A DNA stretch of 32,595 nt from an uncultured Prevotellaceae bacterium (GCA_900314715.1 OMWI01000040.1:1-32595); one strand, 5' to 3'; counted from the first letter of the stretch, positions 1 through 9,329 are shown. Notes: generated from the sequence alone by a model not told the origin. Translations and numbers: made by a program.

Positions 1-2253
1 GCGGTATGGTTAGACAAGCCCGTCCCTGAGAAGTTAGCTGGCGAGGCTGGTTTTAATTTGGAGTTTCTGCCTTCACAATATTGGTTGAAAACCTTTACGA
101 TGGATGGGCGGTTGAATCGTTTCCCGCGTTATGCAACCAGTCTGACGGTGACACGTCCCAATAGTGAGAAACCGCGCCAGTTCAAAGGATTCAAGACCTA
201 CGATGACAGAGGCACAAACCGCTTCGTTGACCCACTTCCCATAGAGACAGGACATAGTATTATCATGGCTACAGACACGCCAGAGCGCATGATTCGTATC
301 AGTAGCGATGATGCCAAACTGAAGTTGTACGACGGTAGGATGTTGGCTCAGAATGGTTGGTTTGTGTTGCGAAGCGTGCTTCCAAAGGGAAAGACGGGTA
401 AGGTGGTGACATGGACGGTAGAACCACACGCCATTCCTGGATGGATACGCGAACCAAACATCGGTTTCTCGCAAGTGGGTTATATCCCAGAACAACCCAA
501 GGTGGCTGTTATTGAACTCGACAAGAAAGACAAGGTAGAGACTACTGCTTCGCTCATTCGCATCAAGGAAGACGGTACTACGGAAGAGGCTTTTCGCGGT
601 AATATCACAACATGGGGAGACTTCTTTAAATACCATTACGTGAAGTTTGATTTCTCTTCAGTGAAGCAGACGGGTGTCTATTACATCCAATATGGAAAGA
701 CGAAAACCAACAATTTCCTCATTGACGAACATGTGTACGATAAGATTACCGATGCCACAACTGATGTTTGGGTGCCTATTCACATGAATCACATGTACGT
801 AACTGAGGGCTATCGCACTTGGCATGGTGAGCCATTCAAGGAAGGTTATCTGCAAGCTCCACCAAGCGACCACTTCGACCTGCATCGTCAAGGTGCAACC
901 ACCGATACAAAGTATAAGCCTTTGGAGTTGATTCCTGGCTTGAATGTCGGGGGATTCTTTGATGCTGGCGACTTCGACATTGAGACGGGCTCGAATATCA
1001 ATGTGGTGCAGAATTTCATTCGTACATGGGAATTGTTTAAACCGCAACGTGACGAAACATTCGTGAGTCAGCAACAGCGATATGTTGACTTGCATCGTCC
1101 TGACGGAGTACCCGACATCTTGCAATTCATTGAACATGGTGTGTTGAATCTCGTGGCACAGGCGGAACAAATAGGACACATGGCTTCAACGCTTTCCAAT
1201 TCCATCCTCGATAATTACCATCACTTGGGGGATGCTGCCAGTATCACGGACGGATTGCACTACGACCCCAGTTTGAAACCATACGAGGTGTCTGCCGATG
1301 GTAAACGAAGCGGAACGCCAGATGATATGTGGGCTTTCACCACTCGCAACCCTCAACTTGATTTTCAAGCAGCTACGATGTTTGCAGCAGCCAGTCGTGC
1401 CTTGACGGGATATAATGATGACCTTGCTGCCCGTGCGCTCAAGCAATCGAAACGGTTGATGTAGGAAGCTACCGAACTGATGAACCAACGTCGCGGACAA
1501 CGTACGGATGCACAAGCTGATGCTGACGCTAATTGGCTTACTGGTACTGGAGATGGAAATGCTTCTGCTACAAACAATAATGCCAACCGTAGACGCCAGG
1601 CACGTGCGCGCAATAGTCGTAGTGATTTGGCAACGAATCTCCAACTCTACGCGGCCACAAGAGAACAACAATATCGTGTCAACTTCGAACAGTCGATATG
1701 GGAGGCGCTCAACCGTAATGTGGCAAATACCATGCAGACAGCCCTTGATGCCGTTCCTTATATGGATGAGGCTTACAAGCAGAAACTACGTCCTTACGTG
1801 GAGAAATACGATGCATACGTGAAGGGGTTCGACCAACAGAATCCTTATGGAGTACCTATCGGATTAGGCAACTGGGCAGGCGTGAATGCCGTGTTGAATT
1901 TTGGTATTACTATCAACTACGCCCACATCTATTTCCCCGACATCGTGAGCAAGGATGAAATTTACCGTGTGTCTAATTGGCTTTATGGTTGCCATCCTTA
2001 CCATAATTACTCGTTTGTGGCGGTAGTAGGGGCAGCAAGACCCAAACAAGTGTTCTATGGAAACAACCGAGCAGACTTCTCGTTCATTCCCGGAAATGTG
2101 GCTCCTGGATTGCTGTTCCGTCAACCCGACCACTTCGAGAACTTCGACGACTGGCCTTTCCTATGGGGACAGAACGAGGGAACGATAGCGGGCAATACGC
2201 AATATATCATCTTCGGTTCTGCACTGAAGGATATTGTTAACGGGAAAAAATGA
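1..2253 (+). pseudogene. Glycoside hydrolase family 9 (endoglucanase-type), 5' partial, in-frame amber stop
   Basis: The frame is open from base 1, so the start lies outside the window. It runs to TGA at 2251-2253, broken only by TAG at 1462-1464. The N-terminal part (about codons 1-140) fits the Ig-like domain that precedes GH9 catalytic domains. The catalytic (alpha/alpha)6 domain follows, with GGFFDAGDFD near 950-975; its two Asp residues are the GH9 base and nucleophile-water positions. After the TAG come HPYHNYSFV near 2000 and NEGTIAGN near 2175, matching the His motif and the C-terminal catalytic Glu motif. All catalytic motifs are therefore kept, but split by the stop: most of the N-terminal half ends at codon 487 of the visible frame. 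A low-complexity stretch rich in Asn, Arg and Ala (1490-1625) follows the stop. GH9 enzymes cleave beta-1,4-glucans, usually periplasmic or at the cell surface. Likely a recent nonsense mutation or a base error. Confidence 0.85.
1462..1464 (+). other. In-frame TAG codon inside the GH9 gene
   Basis: The codons on both sides are in the same frame and both sides are recognisably GH9. The 3' half has an ATG at 1480, but no promoter or strong ribosome site precedes it, so independent translation is unlikely. TAG ends other intact genes in this window, so ordinary termination is expected here. Confidence 0.9.
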
Positions 2254-2380
2254 TTTCAACAATAGCAATCACATTCTTTGCTTTCCAATCAATTGTGAAT
2301 TCTTCAAATATCAGCCAAGACCTCCCGTTGTTTTCCATAAATCATTAAGTATTAAGGAGTTGTAAAACGGAAAAGCTTGA

Positions 2381-2595
2381 AAGACCTCATGTAAGACCTC
2401 CCGTAAGACCTCCCATAGACCTCACCTAACACCTCACCTCTTACCAAGCTGATTTTCGGTTGATTCTTTTTCCGCTCGTTCATTTCAAGTGTATTAGAGT
2501 ATTGCTTCATCGAACATTTTTTATGTGAACTTATACAAGCATAGACGGGAGGTCTTAGGTGAGGTCTATGGGAGGTCTTACATGAGGTCTTGAAA
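2381..2595. repeat. Interrupted palindrome of 12-bp AAGACCTC units
   Basis: Left arm: units starting at 2381, 2393, 2405, 2416 and 2428, each AAGACCTC (the last two diverged) plus 3-4 variable bases. Right arm: the inverse unit GAGGTCTT at 2549, 2561 (last base changed), 2572 and 2584. The order of the variable bases in the right arm mirrors the left arm, apart from one extra unit in the left. The two arms, about 47-60 bp each, can pair across a loop of roughly 105 bp. Single units also lie at 2317-2326 (direct) and 2638-2645 (inverted). Confidence 0.85.
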
Positions 2596-2780
2596 AATAT
2601 AACCCGTTGATAATGATATATTTAGATGAAAATAGGGGAGGTCTTGACAAAAACATCTAAATTCAGGTTTTTATCGAAAATTTGCAACACTATTTAGATT
2701 AGCATTTTGATGGTTGGGCAGTAGTTGTTCTTCGGTTAGTAAATGGAAGATAGAGGTAAGAAAACAAGTCATTTTGAATG

Positions 2781-2890
2781 TATAAACCATAGCTTTAGAC
2801 GATGTAAACAATAAGTTTGTTTGCTATAAACCATTCGTCTGGAGCGTACTAATCAATTGTTTGTAGCATATAAAGCTATGGTTTTAACCT
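2781..2890. repeat. 22-nt periodic array, five units
   Basis: Five consecutive 22-nt units start at 2781, 2803, 2825, 2847 and 2869. Four begin TATAAA or TGTAAA and the fourth begins TACTAA. TATAAACCAT is repeated exactly at 2781 and 2825. A perfect 14-bp inverted repeat (2784-2797 with 2871-2884) joins the first and last units, and a nested 6-bp one (2797-2802 with 2835-2840) lies inside it. The same period and unit start recur at 11769-11834. Confidence 0.7.
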
Positions 2891-2912
2891 AAACGAAAAG
2901 TTGAATATAAAA

Positions 2913-3386
2913 CTAATAAGACCAAAAAGAACGAGCTGCGTTTCCTACAGGGATGCTACGATAATGCTGATAGAAGGCATTGAGAAACATTGACTCCAAT
3001 TTTTTTGACTCCTGTTTTCCTCGACATTTGTAAATGTCTACATGGCATCCATTGTAATACATATACTGATATTTAGAAGCCATTTGGATGTTTTCTGCGA
3101 TTCCATAGTCTGGATTTTCTTCCAAGACCTTCAGGTGCTTCATGTAGTGCTCGTCTCTAAGCCTTCTGAGTAGGTTGTCCGATTTCCCGATGTAGATGAT
3201 AGGACTTTCCTTCCCATTGGCATATCTAAATTTAAAAGAGTTTGTTGTCGATATAATGTAAATGCCTGACTTATTTCCTATGGGGCATACGAAGTCTTCC
3301 CGACTAAAATCTGTAAGTTCAAAACTAACATCATGACCTTTCTGACAGCGAAAATCTGGAATAAAATTTTTAATATATCTTTTCAT
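2913..3386 (-). CDS. GIY-YIG nuclease-family protein
   Basis: 157 aa. GIY at residues 41-43 and YIG at 65-67 form the two-strand core motif. It is followed by the Arg-rich helix NLLRRLRDEH (71-80), a Glu in KKLES (131) in the place of the metal-binding Glu, and PVGNAAR near the end with the conserved Asn. This is a stand-alone GIY-YIG domain of the usual 90-100 aa with an N-terminal extension carrying two Cys (14, 34). Family members are endonucleases (UvrC, homing enzymes) or small proteins of unknown substrate. No partner domain is present, so the target is unknown. Its leader closely resembles that of the next gene upstream, the DUF4375 lipoprotein. It ends with TAG. Confidence 0.8.
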   Translation of the reverse strand: MKRYIKNFIPDFRCQKGHDVSFELTDFSREDFVCPIGNKSGIYIISTTNSFKFRYANGKESPIIYIGKSDNLLRRLRDEHYMKHLKVLEENPDYGIAENIQMASKYQYMYYNGCHVDIYKCRGKQESKKLESMFLNAFYQHYRSIPVGNAARSFWSY

Positions 3387-3391
3387 GGTTT

Positions 3392-3409
3392 AATTGATTA
3401 TTATAATCG
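3392..3409 (-). promoter_or_regulatory. AT-rich palindromic leader element, copy 1
   Basis: An 18-bp partly palindromic sequence (AATTGATTAT, then ATAATCG) ends 5 bp before the GIY-YIG start codon. A near-identical copy sits at the matching place before the DUF4375 gene (3915-3932). Confidence 0.4.
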
Positions 3410-3423
3410 ATTATATATATCTA

Positions 3424-3909
3424 TCACTCGAAATACTTTTTATTCTCTTTTGCGTATTTCGCACAAAGTTCACAAATTGGATCTTTAGATTCATAAAAAG
3501 CTTTATCATATTCATTCAACTCCTCAATTATGCCCTCTTGCTCAGCGTGTTCCGCATATACCGCCAATGCTTTCTTGCATATCTCTGCGATATCATAGGC
3601 TTTAATGGCTTCAGCGGATGAAACCAAAATGTCATTGAATTTGCCCCCGAGATTGAGGAAATATTGGTCAAAACCACCGTTATTAACCTCTTGTGCCAAT
3701 AGTGCCATTGACATAAAAACCTTTTCCTTATCATTGAGGCTGGATGGGTCTGAGCCGTAATCACTCTTTTCGTTTAACTTCTCGAAGATGTATTCGAAGA
3801 GAGCGAGGTCATCTTTCTCCCAGATACTCTTTTTGCTTAAGACAGAGCAAGAACACAAAACGAGAATAATTATTGCAGCTATATATTTGACAATAGTTAC
3901 TTTTTCCAT
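3424..3909 (-). CDS. DUF4375 (DMP19-like) lipoprotein
   Basis: 161 aa. The N-terminus is a lipoprotein signal: hydrophobic residues 8-18, then the lipobox L-C-S-C with Cys21 as the likely lipidated residue. The body carries EVNNGGFDQYFLN, the hallmark of DUF4375/DMP19 proteins, followed by the usual helical segment with AxEAIKAYDI. The DUF4375 domain is widespread in bacteria and its role is not established. The lipid anchor suggests attachment to a membrane, outer or inner leaflet unresolved. It is co-directional with the GIY-YIG gene downstream, with a short AT-rich gap, and may be co-transcribed with it. Confidence 0.75.
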   Translation of the reverse strand: MEKVTIVKYIAAIIILVLCSCSVLSKKSIWEKDDLALFEYIFEKLNEKSDYGSDPSSLNDKEKVFMSMALLAQEVNNGGFDQYFLNLGGKFNDILVSSAEAIKAYDIAEICKKALAVYAEHAEQEGIIEELNEYDKAFYESKDPICELCAKYAKENKKYFE

Positions 3910-3914
3910 ATTGT

Positions 3915-3932
3915 AATTGATTATGATAATTG
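3915..3932 (-). promoter_or_regulatory. AT-rich palindromic leader element, copy 2
   Basis: Matches the element at 3392-3409 at 16 of 18 positions and has the same 5-bp distance to the start codon (3907-3909). It could be an operator or a duplicated translation-initiation region. Confidence 0.4.
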
Positions 3933-3993
3933 GTCTAAAATTTATGTTGTAAAGGCTGATGCAAAGATAGTTAAAAGTTGAATTGGCTAAGGA

Positions 3994-6024
3994 CTACTTA
4001 TCGAATGGCAGGCGGAAATTGCAATGTTGCCAATCAGAACAACCATAGGCGGCTTTTCCTTTGATGATAGTACCTTTTCCGCATACGGGACAAGGTTTTC
4101 CGATAAGGTCGTCGGAGGGTTTGAGCGTTTCCTTTTTATTGGTTTGACGTTTGGGCTTCTTGGCTTTTACATCCTCTTCGGTGGTAAGGGTGATATGCTT
4201 GTTGGTGTTTTCACGCATGACATCGTTGACGATGGTAGTGATTTGTTGCTTCAATTCCTCTACGAACAATGCTGCATCATACTTCTGATGCTCGATGTCA
4301 CGGAGTTTCTTTTCCCAAATTCCTGTGAGTTCACAACTCTTTAACAACTCTTCCTTGATAGTATCAATGAGTTCTATACCCGTTTGCGTGGCAATCAGAT
4401 TTTTCCGCTCACGACGGATGTAATGACGTTTAAAGAGCGTTTCGATAATGCCCGCTCTTGATGATGGTCTTCCTATGCCGTTTTCCTTCAATGCAGCACG
4501 TAGTTTTTCATCTTCCACAAACTTACCTGCCGTTTCCATCGCCCTTAACAATGTGGCTTCGGTGTATGGTTTGGGAGGAGTAGTCCATTTTTCTGTTAAT
4601 GTGGGTTGGTGAGGACCGCTTTCGCCTTTCACGAATGTAGGTAATGTTCGTTCTTCATTCTCTTTCTTGGCATCGTCTTCATCTACCGTTTTCGCATCAG
4701 AAGCATACACCGTGCGCCATCCTGGAGAAAGAATCTCCTTGCCAGTAACTTTAAATTCGATGGTTTCTTGCGAATCCTCGTTGCAGACTTCTCCTAATAC
4801 GGTGGTGGTAGAGAACTTGCAATCAGGGTAGAAAACGGCAACGAATCGCTTCGCTATTAAGTCGAAAACGTTTCGTTCCATATCACTCAACGCAACAGGT
4901 GGCACTCCTGTGGGAATGATAGCATGGTGGTCGGTAACTTTCGACGTGTCGAATACCTTCTTGGATTTAGGCAACGATTTTCCTCCCAAAGCCTTGACAA
5001 TTTGTGCGTATGGTTGCGTGTTACCGAAAGTTGTCTTGTATAATCCATTCATGATGGAAGGACACTTGGGATAAACATCATCGGGAAGGAATTGGGTATC
5101 TACACGAGGATAAGTAGTAATCTTTTTCTCGTAGAGACTTTGAATCAAATTGAGAGTTGTCTCTGCGGAATAAGCAAACTTCTTGTTGCATTCCACCTGA
5201 AGGGAAGTGAGATCAAATAATCTTGGTGGTGCTTCCGAACCCTTTTTCTTTTGTACGTCAGTAACGGTAAACGGTTTTCCTTCAATCGTAGAGAAAGCTT
5301 TCTCGCCTTCCTCCTTACTCGTAAACTTACCTTTCGTTGCAGTGAATTGCGTATCACGATAGATGGTTGCCAATACCCAATATGGCTCAGGTTTAAAATT
5401 TTCAATCTCCTTTTGACGACTTACAATCAAGGAAAGGGTAGGGGTTTGCACTCGTCCGATGCTTAACACCTGACGGTTTTGTCCGTATTTCAACGTATAA
5501 AGACGAGTGGCATTCATTCCAAGAATCCAATCGCCGATGGCACGAGACAAGCCTGCAAGATACAACGGTTGGTATTCAGCTTGGTCTTTCAGTTTTTGGA
5601 ATCCTTCGGTGATGGCTTCGTCAGTCATGGATGAAATCCAAAGACGCTTCACGGGACATTTGGCTTGTGCTTTTTGCATCACCCATCGTTGGATAAGTTC
5701 ACCTTCTTGTCCGGCGTCACCACAATTGATGATGCCATCGGCATTTTGCATGAGTTTCTCGATAATGGCAAACTGTTTCTTGATACCATCATCATCAATG
5801 AGTTTGATGCCGAAACGTTGGGGCAACATAGGTAATGATGCCAAACTCCAATGTTTCCATGCGGGAGTATAATCGTGCGGTTCCTTTAAAGTGCAGAGAT
5901 GTCCGAATGTCCATGTTACTTGATAGCCATTTCCTTCCATGTAACCATTCTTGGAAGATGTGGCACCTATAATCCTGGCGATGTCTCTTGCAACGCTCGG
6001 TTTCTCCGCAATGCAAACAATCAT
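3994..6024 (-). CDS. topB: DNA topoisomerase III (type IA)
   Basis: 676 aa. The N-terminal Toprim domain has E7 in AEKPSVARDIA and the metal motif GDAGQEGE (102-109), the form normal for TopB. The type IA core contains the active-site Tyr305 in KKITTYPRVDT. The motif SIGRVQTPTL (188-197) is part of the strand-passage gate. A C-terminal zinc-ribbon-like segment has CPVCGKG near 649 and two further Cys before the end. Length is normal for a Bacteroidota TopB. The enzyme relaxes negative supercoils and decatenates single-strand-linked DNA. Extra topB copies are common on Bacteroidales conjugative elements, but nothing nearby here is conjugation-related, so this may be the housekeeping gene. The start ATG lies 15 bp after the LUD gene, indicating one operon. 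Confidence 0.95.
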   Translation of the reverse strand: MIVCIAEKPSVARDIARIIGATSSKNGYMEGNGYQVTWTFGHLCTLKEPHDYTPAWKHWSLASLPMLPQRFGIKLIDDDGIKKQFAIIEKLMQNADGIINCGDAGQEGELIQRWVMQKAQAKCPVKRLWISSMTDEAITEGFQKLKDQAEYQPLYLAGLSRAIGDWILGMNATRLYTLKYGQNRQVLSIGRVQTPTLSLIVSRQKEIENFKPEPYWVLATIYRDTQFTATKGKFTSKEEGEKAFSTIEGKPFTVTDVQKKKGSEAPPRLFDLTSLQVECNKKFAYSAETTLNLIQSLYEKKITTYPRVDTQFLPDDVYPKCPSIMNGLYKTTFGNTQPYAQIVKALGGKSLPKSKKVFDTSKVTDHHAIIPTGVPPVALSDMERNVFDLIAKRFVAVFYPDCKFSTTTVLGEVCNEDSQETIEFKVTGKEILSPGWRTVYASDAKTVDEDDAKKENEERTLPTFVKGESGPHQPTLTEKWTTPPKPYTEATLLRAMETAGKFVEDEKLRAALKENGIGRPSSRAGIIETLFKRHYIRRERKNLIATQTGIELIDTIKEELLKSCELTGIWEKKLRDIEHQKYDAALFVEELKQQITTIVNDVMRENTNKHITLTTEEDVKAKKPKRQTNKKETLKPSDDLIGKPCPVCGKGTIIKGKAAYGCSDWQHCNFRLPFDK

Positions 6025-6039
6025 TTCGTTTTCTTCTTA

Positions 6040-6681
6040 TTAATAACCTAAATCCTCACCTACTAATATAATAATGTGTCGCTTGGCTGGGTGAGACATG
6101 CGTTGGATGCTAATGTAATTACAAATGGAATTAGGCGACTTGCAATCATGACAAGTTCCGTCAATCTGGCAAGGCGTATTGAAGTCGAATCGAGCCATGT
6201 TCCAAGGTGCAGCCGTAGAACGTGCACGCTTGATGGCAGCATCTACGTCTTGACATACTTTGTTCAAGCCAACCACCAAGATAACATGTTCTGGTCCCCA
6301 AGTAATGGCGGCTACACGATTGCCGTTGCCATCTATGTTGATGATGACTCCGTCTTCGCTGATAGCATTCACCGAAGCCAAATAGAAATCACACTCGAAA
6401 GCCTTGCGATAAATGCGAATCTTGTCTTCTTGTGTGGTTACATCATCACGGTCATATACATTGTAATTCCCGTTTTTCAGGAATTGTGTCAAACCAATGT
6501 CACGAATGCTATATGAACCTCCCCATGAGATGCTGCTTCCTTCGGGAATGATTTCCTTTACCTTATTAATAACGTCTGCACCCGTAGGACAATAATAGGC
6601 ATCATAATGTCTCATTTGCAAATTAGTAATCAGTTTGGCTGCCAATTTGCTATTTCTCAATTCACGTGGTGTTTGTATCAT
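6040..6681 (-). CDS. LUD-domain protein (lactate utilization protein family)
   Basis: 213 aa. The LUD fold shows as LITNLQMRHYDAYY (17-30), GSSISWGGSYS (48-58) and NIDGNGNRVAA (115-125). A Cys cluster follows: C171, C177, C180 and C187 (TPCQIDGTCHDC and onwards), suggesting a metal site. The LUD family includes LutB and LutC of the lactate oxidation complex, but single-domain versions like this one, with no LutA or LutB nearby, have no proven substrate. First gene of an operon with topB; a good Bacteroidota promoter lies just upstream. A general oxidoreductase-linked role is possible but cannot be read from the sequence. Confidence 0.85.
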   Translation of the reverse strand: MIQTPRELRNSKLAAKLITNLQMRHYDAYYCPTGADVINKVKEIIPEGSSISWGGSYSIRDIGLTQFLKNGNYNVYDRDDVTTQEDKIRIYRKAFECDFYLASVNAISEDGVIINIDGNGNRVAAITWGPEHVILVVGLNKVCQDVDAAIKRARSTAAPWNMARFDFNTPCQIDGTCHDCKSPNSICNYISIQRMSHPAKRHIIILVGEDLGY

Positions 6682-6719
6682 GATATTATTCTGTTAGTGC
6701 TTTTCTGATAATGACCATA

Positions 6720-6750
6720 CAAATTTAGGAACAATTTATGAAATCTCAAA
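6720..6750 (-). promoter_or_regulatory. Promoter of the LUD-topB operon
   Basis: On the minus strand, TTTG (plus 6747-6750) and TAAATTTG (plus 6720-6727) are separated by 19 bp. This is the Bacteroidota housekeeping promoter form, about 40 bp before the start codon. Confidence 0.7.
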
Positions 6751-6940
6751 AGAGTTGTCGATAATTTTTATCATTATGGTTTTTTGCTTGATATAATTTA
6801 CTTTGTGTAATATGAATAATTTTAATATTATCTGAACGTATTTAAATTTAATATTTACAATTATAAATTATTAATATGTTAATGCATGTGAATATTGAAG
6901 AAATTATTAACAATTATGTGTTAATTAATTAATAGTTTTG

Positions 6941-6948
6941 TATCTTTG
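6941..6948 (+). promoter_or_regulatory. -7 box of the sensor-kinase promoter
   Basis: TATCTTTG fits the TAnnTTTG consensus about 30 bp before the kinase start. The -33 element is weak (TGTG at 6917-6920, with a 20-bp gap). The region upstream is very AT-rich, and the promoter is divergent from the LUD promoter. Confidence 0.6.
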
Positions 6949-6977
6949 CAACATCAATTCCAAAAGAATCGTTTAGT

Positions 6978-8459
6978 ATGAAGCAGAGAACAATATGGAC
7001 TATCGCCGTCATCATGGGACTATCGTTCCTTGCATTGCTTTTACTTCAATTGCAATACATACGTGCAATGGCAGAGATGAAGAAAGAGCAATTCGATGAA
7101 TCGGTGAACCGTGCGCTTTATCAAGCGAGCAGAAACCTGGAATTGAATGAGACTTTGCGCTATTTGGAAAAAGACCTCAAAGAGAAAAGTCGTGAGGAAA
7201 ACAATCGTAACTATTCACCTTTTGAGTTGAAGACCATTACGACAAAGCCATCCAAAACGCCCAAGGCGATGATTTTGCGGCCTGATAAGAATGAAATCTC
7301 TGAAGCCAGCAAGTCCATGCAAGAACTTGTTCGCAATCGATTTGTCTATCAAAAGGCATTGCTCAATGAGGTGGTTTATTCCATTTTATACTCTGCTTCA
7401 GACAAGCCGTTGAAGGAAAGAATCAATTTCAAGATGCTTGATAAAGACTTGAATGCTGAGTTGGTGAACAATGGTATCAAGATTCCTTATCATTTTAGGG
7501 TTTCAACACAAGATGGTCGTGAAGTATATCGTTGTCCTGAGTATTCGGAAGAAGGTGAGGAATATACCTATTCTCAAGTGATATTCCGCAACGATCCACA
7601 ATCGAAGATGGGTGTAGTTAAGGTACATTTCCCCGACATTAATAGTTATATCTATTCGTCGGTTCGCTTCATGATACCGTCGGTTATTTTCACCATCGTG
7701 TTGTTGATTACGTTTATTTTCACGATATTCGTCATTTTCCGTCAGAAGAGATATTCTGAAATCAAGAATGACTTTATCAATAATATGACGCATGAATTGA
7801 AGACTCCTATTGCCAGTATTTCACTTGCTTCGCAAATGCTGAACGACGATAGTGTCAACAAGAGTCCTGCCATGATGAAGCATTTGGGAACTGTTATCAA
7901 TGACGAGACCAAGCGATTGCGTTTCCTCGTAGAGAAGGTGTTGCAAATGTCTATGTTCGATCGTAAGAAGGCGGTGTTTAAGAAGAAAGAACTCGACTTG
8001 AACGAAATGGTAGAGAACGTGGCAAACTCTTTTACGTTGCGCGTTGAGCATACAGGCGGTAAAATCTATACCGATATTGGAGCCGTGGATTCCGCTATCT
8101 ATGTGGATGAAGTGCATTTCCAAAACGTCATCAACAATTTGCTCGACAATGCCGTGAAATATCGCAAACCCGATCAACCGATAGACATCTATCTGACCAC
8201 ATGGAATGATAAGGACAATTTGTACCTGTCGGTTAGAGATACGGGAATCGGCATCAAGAAAGACAATTTGAAGAAAGTGTTTGATAAGTTCTATCGCGTC
8301 CATACTGGAAACGTACACGACGTGAAAGGTTTTGGATTGGGATTGGCTTACGTGAAGAATATCGTTGATTTACACAATGGTGAAATCAAGGTGGATAGTG
8401 AATACGGAAAAGGCACTACGTTTACTATTAAGTTGCCAGTAATTAGAGAAACATCATAG
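6978..8459 (+). CDS. rprX: Sensor histidine kinase, RprX-like
   Basis: 493 aa. Transmembrane helix 1 spans residues 7-27 and a second about 231-255. The roughly 200-residue periplasmic sensor between them has no recognised domain. HisKA follows with the phosphoacceptor His272 in MTHELKTP, then HATPase_c with the N-box NLLDNAVKY (near 387), G1 DTGIGIKKD (near 421) and G2 GFGLGLAYV (near 450). The N-terminus and length resemble RprX of Bacteroides fragilis. The response regulator gene follows 80 bp downstream in the same direction, giving a complete two-component pair. The stimulus cannot be told from sequence. It ends with TAG. Confidence 0.92.
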   Translation: MKQRTIWTIAVIMGLSFLALLLLQLQYIRAMAEMKKEQFDESVNRALYQASRNLELNETLRYLEKDLKEKSREENNRNYSPFELKTITTKPSKTPKAMILRPDKNEISEASKSMQELVRNRFVYQKALLNEVVYSILYSASDKPLKERINFKMLDKDLNAELVNNGIKIPYHFRVSTQDGREVYRCPEYSEEGEEYTYSQVIFRNDPQSKMGVVKVHFPDINSYIYSSVRFMIPSVIFTIVLLITFIFTIFVIFRQKRYSEIKNDFINNMTHELKTPIASISLASQMLNDDSVNKSPAMMKHLGTVINDETKRLRFLVEKVLQMSMFDRKKAVFKKKELDLNEMVENVANSFTLRVEHTGGKIYTDIGAVDSAIYVDEVHFQNVINNLLDNAVKYRKPDQPIDIYLTTWNDKDNLYLSVRDTGIGIKKDNLKKVFDKFYRVHTGNVHDVKGFGLGLAYVKNIVDLHNGEIKVDSEYGKGTTFTIKLPVIRETS

Positions 8460-8539
8460 AATATAAACCAGGAGTTGCGAAAGATTGTCGTGATAGTAAC
8501 ACACCGATGATAATTTGCACTCCATAAAAACTAAAAGTT

Positions 8540-9238
8540 ATGGAAGATAAATTGAAGATTTTGTTGTGCGAAGACGATGAAAACCTCGGCATGCTTCTTC
8601 GCGAGTATTTGCAGGCAAAGGGATATGTTACCGAACTTTGTCCTGATGGTGAAGCTGGCTATAAGGCATTCTTGAAGACTAAATATGATATCTGTGTGCT
8701 TGACGTTATGATGCCTAAGAAGGATGGTTATACGCTTGCACAGGAAATCCGTCAGGCAAATGCTGAAATGCCTATCATCTTCTTGACCGCTAAGACCTTG
8801 AAGGAAGACATCTTGGAAGGTTTCAAACTGGGTGCAGACGATTACATTACAAAACCATTCTCTATGGAAGAATTGGTGTTGCGTATTGAGGCTATCTTGC
8901 GCCGTGTTCATGGAAAGAAGAATAAGGACTCTACGCTCTATCACATCGGTAGGTTTACGTTTGATACGCAAAAGCAATTGCTGACCATTGGTGATAAGCA
9001 AACCAAGCTTACTACCAAGGAGAATGAATTGTTGGCTCTGCTTTGTTCACATGCAAATGAGATTCTGCAACGCGACTTCGCCTTGAAGACCATTTGGATT
9101 GATGACAATTACTTCAATGCTCGTTCAATGGACGTGTATATCACAAAATTGCGTAAGCATTTGAAGGATGATGATCAAATCGAAATCATCAACATCCATG
9201 GTAAAGGCTACAAGTTGATTACACCAGAAGAAGAGTAG
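8540..9238 (+). CDS. rprY: Response regulator, OmpR family, RprY-like
   Basis: 232 aa. The receiver domain has acidic D12 and D13, phosphoacceptor D55 in VLDVMMPK, T83 and K105 in TKPF. The C-terminal winged helix (about 130-230) contains TTKENELLALL and SMDVYITKLRKHL, the typical OmpR/PhoB DNA-recognition region. It is the cognate partner of the kinase gene upstream and likely a DNA-binding transcription factor acting as a dimer. The targets cannot be predicted here. It ends with TAG; no terminator was seen before the ribosomal genes. Confidence 0.93.
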   Translation: MEDKLKILLCEDDENLGMLLREYLQAKGYVTELCPDGEAGYKAFLKTKYDICVLDVMMPKKDGYTLAQEIRQANAEMPIIFLTAKTLKEDILEGFKLGADDYITKPFSMEELVLRIEAILRRVHGKKNKDSTLYHIGRFTFDTQKQLLTIGDKQTKLTTKENELLALLCSHANEILQRDFALKTIWIDDNYFNARSMDVYITKLRKHLKDDDQIEIINIHGKGYKLITPEEE

Positions 9239-9329
9239 GAGAACTTACGAAATAGGCTGTAGAAGTTAAATTGAGTTAATAAATTTGATTTTGAAACCAT
9301 TCAAATCCATGAATGTCAGCAATAATTCG

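Larger units (their letters stand above)
2254..2912. other. Gene-free 659-bp region with two repeat structures
   Basis: No convincing coding frame on either strand. The region holds an interrupted inverted repeat built of about 12-bp AAGACCTC units (2381-2595, with extra units at 2317 and 2638) and a 22-nt periodic array (2781-2890). No rho-independent terminator was found after the GH9 gene. Confidence 0.7.

Noticed and set aside
2381-2595. CRISPR-like array
   Set aside because: Units are 12 bp with 3-4 bp between cores and the arms are inverted; no spacers of 25-40 bp and no cas genes.
3994-6681. topB as part of a conjugative element
   Set aside because: No tra, mob or integrase genes adjoin it; the neighbours are a LUD protein and housekeeping genes.
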